A stretch of DNA of 64,000 nt from Marinobacter sp. (GTDB taxonomy: Bacteria; Pseudomonadota; Gammaproteobacteria; Pseudomonadales; Oleiphilaceae). The position numbers and the translations under genes were made by a program. Below are positions 47,702 to 57,024 of this stretch, in pieces. The DNA lies in contig JAGYIS010000004.1 in the NCBI GenBank assembly GCA_018402255.1, positions 62,001-126,000 on the forward strand, read 5' to 3'. The notes under the pieces are model-generated. The model saw only the letters and a program-made list of their open reading frames with translations, ran no database searches and was not told the origin of the DNA. Within the stretch, counting starts at the first letter, position 1, and each line of letters opens with the position of its first letter.

Positions 47702-48495
47702 TCGGGCTGGTTAGCCTTGCGAGCAATGCGATTGAGCAGGCGCGAGGCGGCAAAAAAGCCGAAACTGGCGGTTACCGGGCTGGCCGCGCCGAACCCTGAG
47801 GCACAGTCCAGCCGCACCGGTCCTTCGGTGACGGGTTTTTGCAGGCAAACTTCGCCATCGGCTGCCGGATAGGTCAGTTGCTCCAGCGAGTACACCGCCT
47901 CAATGCCGAAGCGCCGCTTCGGATTTCTGGAAAATCCGTAATCCCGGCGCAGCATGTTGCGCACTTTCGCCAACAGCGGGTCTTGCGTGGTTTTGCTCAG
48001 GTCCGCCACCTGAATCTGGGTCGGGTCCATCTGGCCGCCCGCGCCACCGGAGCAGATCACAGGAATCTTGCGCCGCTGGCAGTGGGCAATCAGCGCCGCT
48101 TTGGCCTTGACGCTGTCGATAGCATCCACGACCCCGGTTATCTCTTCGGAGATCAATTCCTGAACGTTCTTGGTGGTCAGAAACCCGAAATGCACGCGGA
48201 TGTCGGCGTGGGGATTGATGGCTGTCAGGCGTTCCGCCATGGCGTCGGTTTTGGTGCGGCCATACTGACCGGTCAGGGCGTGCAGCTGTCGGTTGGTATT
48301 GGACACACAGATGTCGTCCATGTCGATCAGGGTGAGTGTGCCAATGCCGCTGCGCGCCAGCGATTCCGCCGCCCAGGAACCAACACCGCCGAGTCCGACG
48401 ATGGCAATGTGAGATTCGTGAAAGGCGTTCAGGGCACGGCGGCCATACAGCCTCTCGATGCCGCCGAAGCGGAAGTTGTAATCGTCGGCGGTCAT
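47698..48495 (-). CDS. tcdA: tRNA threonylcarbamoyladenosine dehydratase
   Basis: 265 residues, close to E. coli TcdA. E1-like (ThiF) ATP-binding motif G-L-G-G-V-G-S-W-A-A-E, then D-M-D-D-I-C-V-S-N-T-N-R-Q and the adenylation-site region with C in I-P-V-I-C-S-G-G-A-G-G. It cyclises t6A to ct6A at position 37 of tRNAs that read ANN codons. ATG at 48495 has GGAG at five-base spacing; a longer frame to 48528 has none. Confidence 0.93.
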   Translation of the reverse strand: MTADDYNFRFGGIERLYGRRALNAFHESHIAIVGLGGVGSWAAESLARSGIGTLTLIDMDDICVSNTNRQLHALTGQYGRTKTDAMAERLTAINPHADIRVHFGFLTTKNVQELISEEITGVVDAIDSVKAKAALIAHCQRRKIPVICSGGAGGQMDPTQIQVADLSKTTQDPLLAKVRNMLRRDYGFSRNPKRRFGIEAVYSLEQLTYPAADGEVCLQKPVTEGPVRLDCASGFGAASPVTASFGFFAASRLLNRIARKANQPD

Positions 48496-48557
48496 TCTGA
48501 CTCCGGTTGGGTGAACCAAAGGCGCCATTGTAACCTGTTGACCCGGGAACCATAAAA

Positions 48558-48581
48558 AAAGCCACGCAAATGCGTGGCTTT
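48558..48581 (-). terminator. Hairpin between the acyl-CoA dehydrogenase gene and tcdA
   Basis: AAAGCCACGCA pairs with TGCGTGGCTTT around a two-base loop, with a long A-run on its left that becomes a T-run on the minus strand. This suits termination of leftward transcription from the acyl-CoA dehydrogenase gene. A further nested stem (CGGTCA...TGACCG around GGCC...GGCC) lies near 48690-48725. Nothing else is seen in 48496-48738. Confidence 0.8.
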
Positions 48582-48738
48582 AAAATACTCGACCCTGGAA
48601 GAGACGAGTTAGACTAGTTCAGAGACACTAATCAACGTGATCATTATCAAACTCTGATCTGTATTGAAGAAGGTCAGAATTTGCCAATTATCGGTCATTT
48701 TCGGCCATAAATTTTGGCCTGACCGGTGGCGTTGCCGT

Positions 48739-50515
48739 TTAAGCCACCCAATGATCGTCGCTCAGTGCCATCAGGCTGTCCTTGCCGGTCTCGATGTCTT
48801 TTACCAGCCAATCCACTTCAGGCAGTAATTTCTCGAAGTAGAAGCGGGCAGAGGCGACCTTGCTTTCCAGCAACGGCTTATTGCCTTCACCGGCTTCGAG
48901 CTGTCGGCTGGCGACTGCCGCCATGCGCGACCAGAGATAACCGATGACGGTCAGCGCCATCACCCGCAGGTAAGGCGTTGCAGCCGCGCCGGCTTGCTCG
49001 GGATCCTTCGGAGCGTTCTGGGCCAGCCACACCGTGGCTTGCTCCAGATGCTTGATGGCGCCCTTGAGCTCCTCGCGGTGCGGGGCATCCGGATTGTCTT
49101 TCAGGAATCCAGTCAGCTCGGCAAACAACGCGCGTACCAGCTGGCCGCCTTTCAGCGACAGTTTGCGGCCCACCAGATCCATAGCCTGAATGCCGTTGGT
49201 GCCTTCGTAGATCCGGGCAATACGGCCGTCTCGCACCAGTTGCTCCAGCGGCCAGTCCTGGGTGAAGCCGGAACCGCCCAGCACCTGCTGACCCCAGTTG
49301 GCGTTGTTGTAGCCTTCGTCGGTCAGGAAGGCCTTGACCACCGGCGTCAGCAGTTGCACCAGATCATCGGCGTTCTCACGAACGCTTTCGTCGCCGTGCG
49401 CCACCGACAGGTCCAGTTGATGTCCGGTAAACAGAGCCATGGCACGCATGCCTTCGTTCAGAACCTTCTGGCGCATCAGCATGCGGCGAACGTCCGGGTG
49501 CACAATGATCGGGTCAGCCGGGCCATTCGGGTTTTTGGGACCGCTCAGCGAACGGCTTTGCAGACGATCCTTGGCGAAAGCCAGGCTCTCCTGATACGCC
49601 ATTTCAGCCAGGCCCAGGCCCTGCATGCCGACCATCAAGACGGGCTTCGTTCATCATGGTGAACATGGCACTCATGCCCTTGTTGGGCTCGCCGACCAGC
49701 CAGCCTTTGGCACCTTCAAAGTTCATCACACAGGTCGCGGAGCCTTTGATGCCCATCTTGTGCTCGAGGCCACCACAGAAGGCAGGGTTGCGCTCGCCGG
49801 AATCCGGCAGGACCTTGGGCACTACAAACAGCGAAATGCCTTTGGTGGTGTCGGGCGCGCCTGGCAGTTTTGCCAACACCAGATGGACAATGTTGTCGAC
49901 CAGATCGTGCTCACCGCCGGTAATCCAGATCTTGGTACCTTCGATCGCGTAGCTGCCGTCATCGTTGGGCGTGGCTTTGGTCCGGATCAGGCCCAGGTCG
50001 GTGCCGCACTGGGGTTCAGTCAGGCACATGGTGCCGGTCCACTCACCGGAAATCAGCTTTTCCAGGTAGGTGTTTTTCAGTTCATCGGAGCCGTGTTCAA
50101 ACAGCGCGCTGATGGCACCGTGGGTCAGTCCTGGGTACATGCCCAGCGACAGGTTGGTGGAGCACACCATCTCGTCGACGATGAATTTCAGGGTGTGGGG
50201 CAGGCCCTGACCGCCGAATTCGATCGGCGCATCCAGCGCGGTCCAGCCGCCCTCGACGAACTTGTCATAGGCTTGTTTGAAACCGTCCGGCGTTTTCACG
50301 GATTTGGTTTCCGGATCGTAGCTGCAGCCCTGGCGGTCGCCGGGCTGGTTGGTGGGCTGGATGACCTCGGCTGCCAGCTTGCCGGCTTCGTCGATGACCG
50401 CGGAGATCAGGTCGGGCGTGGCATCGGCGTATTTCTCCAGTTCGTGCAGCTTGTCTGCTCCCAATACATCAAACAGCAAAAAGCGAAGGTCGTTCGCAGG
50501 CGCCTGGTATTGCAT
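48739..50515 (-). pseudogene. FadE-like acyl-CoA dehydrogenase with a one-base frameshift
   Basis: The first part (from the ATG at 50515, AGGAG seven bases upstream) reads M-Q-Y-Q-A-P-A-N-D to M-F-T-M-M-N-E-A-R-L. The second part resumes in the next frame as V-G-M-Q-G-L-G-L-A-E-M-A-Y-Q and runs to 48739. One extra T in the minus strand (A at 49637/49638 in the given strand) splits the gene; without it the product would be about 591 residues. Domains are acyl-CoA dehydrogenase N, M and C plus the C-terminal domain found in Pseudomonas-type enzymes. It catalyses the first step of beta-oxidation with FAD. Everything else in the frame is intact. Confidence 0.92.
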
Positions 50516-50706
50516 GGTCACTCTCCTGTTAATACGAGTTCGGCATGAACTGCCTGTTGGTTTCTGCTCTGCAAAGTTTGCTGTGCAAAAAGAAGATGGT
50601 GATTCATACGGGCGTTTGAAGCGTTTGGTTTTGTGAAGGGCAGCCTGAATGAATTGATTTTTCGTATCACCAGTCTGGAATCCATTGATAAGTTGAGGAA
50701 CCGATC

Positions 50707-51444
50707 ATGGCAACGATCATTGCAGGTATTTCGGGGGCCATCGGCAGCGCCCTGGCGGCGCGTTATCTCCAGGACCATCCGGAGCAAACCCTGATCGGGC
50801 TGTGCCGGCATCCGGAGCAGGTGCCTGACGCGCTGCAAAGGGACCCGAGAGTGCACTTGCTGGCCTGGGATGCCGCAGCGCCGGCGCGTAACCCGGACAA
50901 ATCGGACATTGAGGCGCTACTGGGTCGTTACGGTGGCGTAGACGATCTCATTTACGCGGCCGGCCTGTTGCATGACGACAGCATGTTTCCGGAAAAACGC
51001 CTGGAAGATTTGACCGCAGACAATCTGACCAGAGCGTTTCAGGTCAACTGCGTTGGCTTCGGAATGCTGGTTCAGGCTCTCGCACGAGGGCTGCGGGGCA
51101 AACAGCTCAAGCGGGTTGTGGCCGTGTCGGCCAAGGTGGGTTCGATCAGTGATAACCAGCTGGGCGGCTGGTATGCGTATCGCTGTTCCAAGGCTGCGCT
51201 GAACATGATGGTGAAGAACCTGTCGGTAGAGTTGCCCCGTCGCTATGCCCCCATCGCGTGTGTGGCTCTGCATCCAGGCACTACCCGGTCAGCATTGAGT
51301 GCGCCGTTCAGTCAGTCGCTGGCCAGCCTGCAGGTGCACGATCCAGCCGAGACCGCAGATAACCTGTTTGGGGTAATTCAGAATTTGGACGAATCAGACA
51401 ACGGTCGGTTTGTCAGCTGGAACGGCGATGATCTGCCCTGGTGA
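50707..51444 (+). CDS. Short-chain dehydrogenase/reductase
   Basis: 245 residues. N-terminal glycine motif G-I-S-G-A-I-G-S for dinucleotide binding, Y-A-A-G in strand 4, catalytic S in V-S-A-K-V-G, and Y-x3-K as Y-R-C-S-K. It resembles the C-factor/CsgA-like group of SDR enzymes. Divergent from the acyl-CoA dehydrogenase gene and convergent with the chrR-like gene; this group is often near ECF/ChrR stress loci, but the link is inferred. Substrate unknown. Confidence 0.86.
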   Translation: MATIIAGISGAIGSALAARYLQDHPEQTLIGLCRHPEQVPDALQRDPRVHLLAWDAAAPARNPDKSDIEALLGRYGGVDDLIYAAGLLHDDSMFPEKRLEDLTADNLTRAFQVNCVGFGMLVQALARGLRGKQLKRVVAVSAKVGSISDNQLGGWYAYRCSKAALNMMVKNLSVELPRRYAPIACVALHPGTTRSALSAPFSQSLASLQVHDPAETADNLFGVIQNLDESDNGRFVSWNGDDLPW

Positions 51445-51495
51445 CGCTGACAGAGGAGAGTGCGCGGCAGTGGTGAGCTGCCGCGCTGCTGGCCG

Positions 51496-52137
51496 TCAGC
51501 GGATGAACGGGTTGAGCATGCGGGTAAAGGTGCCGGTCAACTTCAGTGGTGCACTGAGGACCGACAAGGTGATGCAGTCTTCACAGCCTACCGCCACAGG
51601 TTTATGCTCGTCCTGCTCATTCAGTACGACAAAATCCCATTGATTGAAGACGCCTTTCTGGTCTGCAAACGCGCCCTGCAGCACGATGGTTGTTTCGCTA
51701 CCGCGATGGGTGTGGGCCGGTGCTTTGCCGCCGGCAACCAGCTTTTGCAATACAACACGCTCGCTCTGGCCTGGAAATTTCTCGGTAATATCCAGAACAC
51801 TGACGTCACCAAGCTGCCGCTTCCAGGGCAAGTCGTTGATGTCATCACCCAGCAGCTTTTGCAGCGGGCTGAGGCGTGGGGTGCGGGCAACCGGTGTCGG
51901 TTGTTCTACCGGGGCCGAGTCAATGCGCGCCAGTAGCTGCTCAAAACTGGTATCGGCAACGGACACCTTGGGCTGCTGATCCATCATCACAGCACCCAGG
52001 CTGTCGAGCGTTTCAACCCTGCTGCGGCAATGCGAGCATTGGTCAAGGTGCAGCCGAATGCACAGGGCATGAGGCTCACTCAAGTTACCCGCACTGAATT
52101 CCATCAGGGTTAGGCTGTCGGGATGGTGCCGTGTCAT
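51496..52137 (-). CDS. chrR: ChrR-type cupin anti-sigma factor
   Basis: 213 residues. N-terminal zinc anti-sigma domain with H30-x3-C34-x2-C37 and His5, followed by a C-terminal cupin domain with H-T-H-R-G-S-E. This is the architecture of ChrR, which releases its sigma factor on singlet oxygen or organic peroxide stress. The ATG overlaps the sigma gene stop by 4 bp, so both partners are made from one transcript. Confidence 0.9.
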   Translation of the reverse strand: MTRHHPDSLTLMEFSAGNLSEPHALCIRLHLDQCSHCRSRVETLDSLGAVMMDQQPKVSVADTSFEQLLARIDSAPVEQPTPVARTPRLSPLQKLLGDDINDLPWKRQLGDVSVLDITEKFPGQSERVVLQKLVAGGKAPAHTHRGSETTIVLQGAFADQKGVFNQWDFVVLNEQDEHKPVAVGCEDCITLSVLSAPLKLTGTFTRMLNPFIR

Positions 52138-52784
52138 ACGTTCTGATCCTGCAAAATCACTTTCAGTTTGTTCAATGCCAGGCGCACCCGGCTTTTTACG
52201 GTCCCCAGGGGAATCTGAAGCTCATCTGCCACCATCTGGTGCGACTTGTGCTCCATATAGACCTTGGCAATCACGGTGATCTGCTCTTCCGGCAACAGGC
52301 TCAGCGACTCACGAATCCTGCGCTCAGACATCAGGCGGTGCAGGGATGTCACCGGCTCGTCTTCGTTGTCGCCGGGGATCTGCCACAGGTCTTCGGTTTC
52401 GATCGCCATCTCGGCGCTGCTGCGCTGCATCTTGCGAAGCATGTCAATACGCTGGTTCCGGGCGATGGTGAAGATCCAGGTTGATGCTGCCGCCTTGCGC
52501 CAGTCATACAGGCAGGACCGGCGCCAGATCGAAATGAATACCTCTTGCACCAGTTCTTCGGCGTGGTTGGCCATGCCGTTTGAGATGGCGTAGTACTTGA
52601 TCTGCGGGGCGAAGTGCTCAAACAAAGAATGATAAGCGGCCCTGTCCTGGGTTTTGCCTACTTTTTCCAACAAGGGACCCCAAGGGTCTTTGCGCCCTTC
52701 CGGTTTTGTTTTTTGCTGCTCCAGTGTTGTCACCGGGCGCTCCTTGACAGTCGCATGATTTGAACTCTGTACGGTCATCATCAT
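52134..52784 (-). CDS. rpoE: ECF sigma factor, ChrR-associated (ECF11-type RpoE)
   Basis: 216 residues from the ATG at 52784. Sigma-70 region 2 (A-E-E-L-V-Q-E-V-F-I-S-I-W-R-R) and region 4 (L-P-E-E-Q-I-T-V-I, M-V-A-D-E-L-Q-I-P-L-G-T-V-K-S-R-V-R). A 40-residue hydrophilic N-terminal extension precedes region 2. Paired with the chrR gene downstream. A GTG nine bases upstream is the alternative start. Confidence 0.9.
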   Translation of the reverse strand: MMMTVQSSNHATVKERPVTTLEQQKTKPEGRKDPWGPLLEKVGKTQDRAAYHSLFEHFAPQIKYYAISNGMANHAEELVQEVFISIWRRSCLYDWRKAAASTWIFTIARNQRIDMLRKMQRSSAEMAIETEDLWQIPGDNEDEPVTSLHRLMSERRIRESLSLLPEEQITVIAKVYMEHKSHQMVADELQIPLGTVKSRVRLALNKLKVILQDQNV

Positions 52785-52821
52785 TCTAGGCACTCGTCGC
52801 AGATTTGTCAGTTGAGTTATG

Positions 52822-52848
52822 TACGCGGCTCTGCGTTAAGCGGATTGA
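52822..52848 (-). promoter_or_regulatory. Candidate autoregulated ECF promoter
   Basis: On the minus strand a CAATCC element (52842-52847 complement) is followed after 16 bases by CGTA (complement of 52822-52825). This resembles the TGATCC/CGTA form used by ECF11 sigma factors. It lies about 40-65 bp before the sigma gene start. The -35 match is imperfect. Confidence 0.3.
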
Positions 52849-52969
52849 ATAAAAGTAATAATATTTTTTCTGGCCCGGCTGTCGCGAGAATTCTGTCAGT
52901 GGAGTGATTGCCGGATAGGCGGGCAGGGGCTAGTCTGAACAGATCCCACAACTACCTAAATTTCAGATC

Positions 52970-54016
52970 ATGACCGCGATGCTCACCGGTGGCTCCTTGC
53001 CTGTAACTCGGGCCCATTACGCAGAAATCCTGTGCCGTTTGGCGGAGGAGCGGGGTGTCGGGCGCCACGAGCTGCTCAAGGCGGCGGGTATTCGCGACGC
53101 ACAGCTTGGCAATCCCGATAATTTCATCACCCTTGATCAGTTCACCGAGCTGTGTCGGCAAGCGCTGGTGCGCTGCGCCGACCCGGGGCTGGGCCTGGAA
53201 TTTGGTAAACGCCTTAAGTTCACCGCCCACGGTGCCCTGTCTCAGGCGGCGATCAGCTGCGACACACTTGAGCAGGCGCTGCGAATACTGATCAAATACT
53301 TCGGCATCCGTTTTGCCTATATGTCGTTGTCCTTTTTTATCGAGGGTGACGAAGCCGTATTGCAACTGGACATCCATCACGACACCACTGAACTGCACCG
53401 GTTCAACATTGAAGTGGTACTGGCGTCGCTGATGGATGTGAATGTTTTACTGTTTGGCCAGCGGCTGCTGGATGGCGGGCGCTGCCTGGTGGATTACCCG
53501 AGCCCGGACATAAACGATCAGTATCAGCAGTTGTTTGGTGGTGCGGTCAGTTTTGACGCTGGGGTGAATCAGCTCAGGTTTCGTAAGCACCTGCTGAATC
53601 TGCCGATGTCGCTGTCCAATCCGGTGGCTCGTCGGGTGGCCGAGGCCCAGTGCGAAGAAGAACTGCGGCAAATGGAGGCGTCGTCGTCGGTCACCGAACG
53701 GGTGGTCCGTATACTCGAGTCGGTTCGTGATGGCCGTTTACTGAGCCTCGATGACGTTGCCGGTCAGTTGCACGTATCTGACCGGACGCTGCGGCGCCAG
53801 CTGGCGGCCGAGGGCGCTCGCTTCCAGACTTTGCAGGAGGCTGTCCGGCACCGTCGCGCGTTGGATTTGCTGCGGCGAAACACCCAGATGGCTATTGACG
53901 AAGTTGCCGATCAACTGGGCTATAGTGACCCCTCCAATTTTGGCCGGGCTTTTCGCAAGTGGGAGGGCATTTCACCCTCGGCCTGGCGTCGGCTGCAGCA
54001 AGACCTGCCCGACTGA
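52970..54016 (+). CDS. AraC-family transcriptional regulator (Arabinose_bd type)
   Basis: 348 residues. N-terminal Arabinose_bd domain (about 15-200) and C-terminal AraC domain (L-H-V-S-D-R-T-L-R-R-Q-L, then Q-L-G-Y-S-D-P-S-N-F-G-R-A-F-R-K-W). Similar in plan to the AraC-type gene at 42758. Divergent from the ECF sigma gene, and its stop lies 3 bp before the convergent speA. Targets unknown. Confidence 0.88.
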   Translation: MTAMLTGGSLPVTRAHYAEILCRLAEERGVGRHELLKAAGIRDAQLGNPDNFITLDQFTELCRQALVRCADPGLGLEFGKRLKFTAHGALSQAAISCDTLEQALRILIKYFGIRFAYMSLSFFIEGDEAVLQLDIHHDTTELHRFNIEVVLASLMDVNVLLFGQRLLDGGRCLVDYPSPDINDQYQQLFGGAVSFDAGVNQLRFRKHLLNLPMSLSNPVARRVAEAQCEEELRQMEASSSVTERVVRILESVRDGRLLSLDDVAGQLHVSDRTLRRQLAAEGARFQTLQEAVRHRRALDLLRRNTQMAIDEVADQLGYSDPSNFGRAFRKWEGISPSAWRRLQQDLPD

Positions 54017-54019
54017 GCA

Positions 54020-55930
54020 TTACTCCTCCAGGTAAGTATAGCCTTCCAGGCCTGCCCTGAGCTCTTCCAGAAGCAGGCCCTGCGTGTTGCTGTCCAGATC
54101 ACTGGTGGCAAACTTGGCCCGATAGGCTTCAAGCAGATTGTCGGGTTCAAAGTTCACATAACGCAGCACCTTGGCCACTGTGTCGCCGGTGATGGGCGCG
54201 CCGATGTCATATTCGCCCTGCGCGTTCAGGCGAACATCCACCGAATGGGTGTCGCCGAACAGGTTGTGCATGTCACCCAGGATTTCCTGATAGGCGCCGG
54301 TCATGAAGAATCCCATCAACAAGGGCTCACCGGGGACTTCCTCCGGCAGGGGCAGAGTGGTCTCAATGCCCTGGCCGTCCACGTACTGATCAATACGCCC
54401 ATCGGAATCGCAGGTGATGTCCTGAATCACCGCCCGGCGGTTCAGGGGCCGGTTCAGGCCATTGATCGGCATGACCGGGAAGATCTGGTCGATGCCCCAG
54501 ACATCCGGCAACGATTGGAACAATGAAAAGTTCACGAACAGCTTTTCCGCGAGCTTTTCGTTGAGCTCGTCGATGATCTCCCGGTGGGCTCGATTGGCAC
54601 TGTCCAGCTGGTCTCGCAGCAAACGGCAACAGCAGGTGTAGAGGGTTTCGGCCTGAGCCCGCTCCACCAGCGAGAGCAAGCCGTGGGCAAACTGCGCGTG
54701 CACGTCGGTCATGGCGTGTAGCACGTCGTGGTAGATTTCTGCCAGCGAGCGCGGCGAGTGTTCATCCTGCAGGCTTTCCAGGTCGCGCCACAGATCCTCC
54801 AGCGGAGCGGGCGCGTCTTTGGCCGGCGCCACGGGCTCCCGGTGATCTGGTGCTTCCCGGTCGATCACGTTGGTGACCAGTACCGAATGGTGAGCGGTCA
54901 GTGCGCGGCCGGATTCACTGATCAGGTCCGGGTGTGGAATGCCCTGGCGGTCGCACTCGGCCTGCAGCACATGCACCACGTTGTAGGCGTATTCAAAAAC
55001 GCTGTAATTCATGGAGCAACTGCTGCGCGAGCGGGTGCCTTCGTAATCGACGCCCAGACCGCCGCCGATGTCGACAGTGCCGATGGGGGCGCCCAGCTGG
55101 TGCAGTTCGCTGTAGAAGCGCGCGCATTCGCGCAGGCCAGTCTGAATATCCCGGATGTTGGCGATCTGAGAGCCCAGGTGAAAATGCAGGAGTTGCAGGG
55201 TGTCCAGTGCATTGGCCTGCTTCAGGGTGTCGATCACATCCAGGACCTGACTGGCGGACAGGCCAAATTTGGACTTCTCGCCGCCGGTGTTCTGCCAGTT
55301 GCCCTTGCCGATGGTGGCCAGCCGAGCCCGCACACCGATCAGGGGTGACACGCCAAGACTATGTGCTTCGTCCAGGATCAGCGGCAGCTCGGACTGTTTC
55401 TCGACCACAATAAAAACCCGGTGCCCCAGCTTCTGGCCGATCAGAGCCAGGCGGATATATTCCCGGTCTTTATAGCCGTTGCAGACGATCACTGAGCCGG
55501 GTTGATGCGCCAGGGCCAACACCGCCATCAGTTCCGGCTTGCTGCCGGCCTCAAGCCCGACCTGGCCGGCGGAGGCTGCCGGTTCTGCGGCAACCAGTTC
55601 TTCTACTACCCGACGTTGTTGGTTCACCTTGATCGGATAGACCGCTGTGTAGCGGCCCTGATAACCCTGCTCGGCGGTGACTTTGTTGAAAGCACCGCAC
55701 AGCTTGTTGACCCGGTCGTGCAAAATGTCGGTAAAACGGATCAGCACCGGCAAGGCGACACCGGCGTCAGCCAGTGACCGGGTCAGGTTCGGAAGGTTGA
55801 TACGCGCATCCGTGCGACCGCGATCCGGACACATCTCCACTTCGCCCTGGTCATTGACGGTAATGTAGCCGTCACTCCAGTGCGCGATGTTGTAAACCTT
55901 GTGGGCAGGTGATGCTGCGGTTTCAGCCAT
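54020..55930 (-). CDS. speA: Biosynthetic arginine decarboxylase
   Basis: 636 residues, normal SpeA length. PLP fold-III enzyme giving agmatine from arginine. PLP lysine K101 is in Y-P-I-K-V-N-Q, and the motifs H-F-H-L-G-S-Q, D-I-G-G-G-L-G and S-E-S-G-R-A are intact. Divergent from speE with 139 bp between the starts, so both steps of polyamine synthesis could share a control region. Agmatine-to-putrescine genes are not in the window. Confidence 0.96.
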   Translation of the reverse strand: MAETAASPAHKVYNIAHWSDGYITVNDQGEVEMCPDRGRTDARINLPNLTRSLADAGVALPVLIRFTDILHDRVNKLCGAFNKVTAEQGYQGRYTAVYPIKVNQQRRVVEELVAAEPAASAGQVGLEAGSKPELMAVLALAHQPGSVIVCNGYKDREYIRLALIGQKLGHRVFIVVEKQSELPLILDEAHSLGVSPLIGVRARLATIGKGNWQNTGGEKSKFGLSASQVLDVIDTLKQANALDTLQLLHFHLGSQIANIRDIQTGLRECARFYSELHQLGAPIGTVDIGGGLGVDYEGTRSRSSCSMNYSVFEYAYNVVHVLQAECDRQGIPHPDLISESGRALTAHHSVLVTNVIDREAPDHREPVAPAKDAPAPLEDLWRDLESLQDEHSPRSLAEIYHDVLHAMTDVHAQFAHGLLSLVERAQAETLYTCCCRLLRDQLDSANRAHREIIDELNEKLAEKLFVNFSLFQSLPDVWGIDQIFPVMPINGLNRPLNRRAVIQDITCDSDGRIDQYVDGQGIETTLPLPEEVPGEPLLMGFFMTGAYQEILGDMHNLFGDTHSVDVRLNAQGEYDIGAPITGDTVAKVLRYVNFEPDNLLEAYRAKFATSDLDSNTQGLLLEELRAGLEGYTYLEE

Positions 55931-56069
55931 TATTGCTATCCTGTCAGGGAACCCGTGGCGGCCGGCGGGCCGGCAGAAGGCTGCATTGTAGGAGTTGACC
56001 GGTGCCCCTACAATACGCCCCTTTCAAGATGCCCGGGCATGTTGCAGCGGCACACAGTGGGAGACAGAC

Positions 56070-56951
56070 ATGACAGCATTGAACGAAGGCTGGTTTACCG
56101 AGGTATTCCAGGACCAGGGCACGGCTTTTTCCTTGCAGGTAAAGGCCAAGCTTCACGAAGAGCAGACCCCGTTCCAGAAGCTGGAGATATACCAGACCGA
56201 GACGTTCGGAAACCTGATGGTCCTGGACGGCTGCGTGATGCTGACTACCCGGGACAATTTTCTTTACCACGAGATGATGACCCATCCCGCTCTGTTCACC
56301 CATAAAAACCCGAAAAAAGTGGTGATCGTGGGCGGCGGCGACTGCGGCACCCTGAAAGAAGTGCTCAAGCACCCGGGCGTGGAAGAAGCCTGGCAGGTGG
56401 AAATTGACGAGCGGGTCACCCGCATGTCCGAAAAGTACTTCCCCGAACTGTGTGATGCCAACGACGACCCACGGGCCAACTTTTTCTTCGGCGACGGTAT
56501 TGCCTGGATGCGGGAGGTTGAGCCAGGAAGTGTCGACCTGATTATCATCGACAGCACCGATCCGGTCGGTCCGGCCGAAGGCCTGTTTGCTCTGGACTTC
56601 TATCGGGATGCCATGGCGGCTCTGCGTGAAGGCGGGATTATTGTTCAGCAGAGTGAGTCGCCCTTGCTGCACACCGAGACCATCATCAAGAACATTCACA
56701 ACGACATGCGCAAGGCTGGATTTGGGCATGTGCAGACTCTGCCTTTCCCGCAGCCGGTGTATCCCACGGGCTGGTGGAGCTGCACCATGGGCAGCAAGCA
56801 CAATCCGCTGAAGTATTTCCGTGAAGATGATGCCAATAACCGCCCGTTCGTGACCCGCTACTACAACGCGGGCGTTCATCACGGTGCGTTGGCCATGCCA
56901 CAGTTCATGGTCGATGCCCTTGAAGATGAGGTGCGGCCAGAAGAGGGCTGA
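56070..56951 (+). CDS. speE: Spermidine synthase
   Basis: 293 residues. Transfers aminopropyl groups to putrescine. Key motifs are Y-H-E-M-M-T-H, G-G-G-D-C-G, and D-S-T-D-P-V-G-P-A with the catalytic Asp. The frame is open to 55995, but the ATG at 56070 gives the usual start and has GGGAG upstream. A perfect hairpin follows the gene. Confidence 0.95.
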   Translation: MTALNEGWFTEVFQDQGTAFSLQVKAKLHEEQTPFQKLEIYQTETFGNLMVLDGCVMLTTRDNFLYHEMMTHPALFTHKNPKKVVIVGGGDCGTLKEVLKHPGVEEAWQVEIDERVTRMSEKYFPELCDANDDPRANFFFGDGIAWMREVEPGSVDLIIIDSTDPVGPAEGLFALDFYRDAMAALREGGIIVQQSESPLLHTETIIKNIHNDMRKAGFGHVQTLPFPQPVYPTGWWSCTMGSKHNPLKYFREDDANNRPFVTRYYNAGVHHGALAMPQFMVDALEDEVRPEEG

Positions 56952-56974
56952 TGACAAGATTTTGAAACGACAAA

Positions 56975-57004
56975 CAAGAAGGGCGCCCATGGGCGCCCTT
57001 CTTG
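56975..57004. terminator. Perfect palindromic terminator between speE and amtB
   Basis: The 13-base arm AAGAAGGGCGCCC is repeated as its exact complement around a 2-base AT centre. It is shared by convergent speE and amtB. The flanking T-runs are short. Confidence 0.8.
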
Positions 57005-57024
57005 GTACTGCTTGCCAGAACAGA

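Noticed and set aside
48558..48725. Structured RNA between tcdA and the acyl-CoA dehydrogenase gene
   Set aside because: The stems fit ordinary terminators for the leftward gene; nothing supports a separate RNA gene.
49625..50548. 307-codon rightward frame over the acyl-CoA dehydrogenase
   Set aside because: Product is low complexity and matches no family; the opposite strand carries the conserved enzyme.
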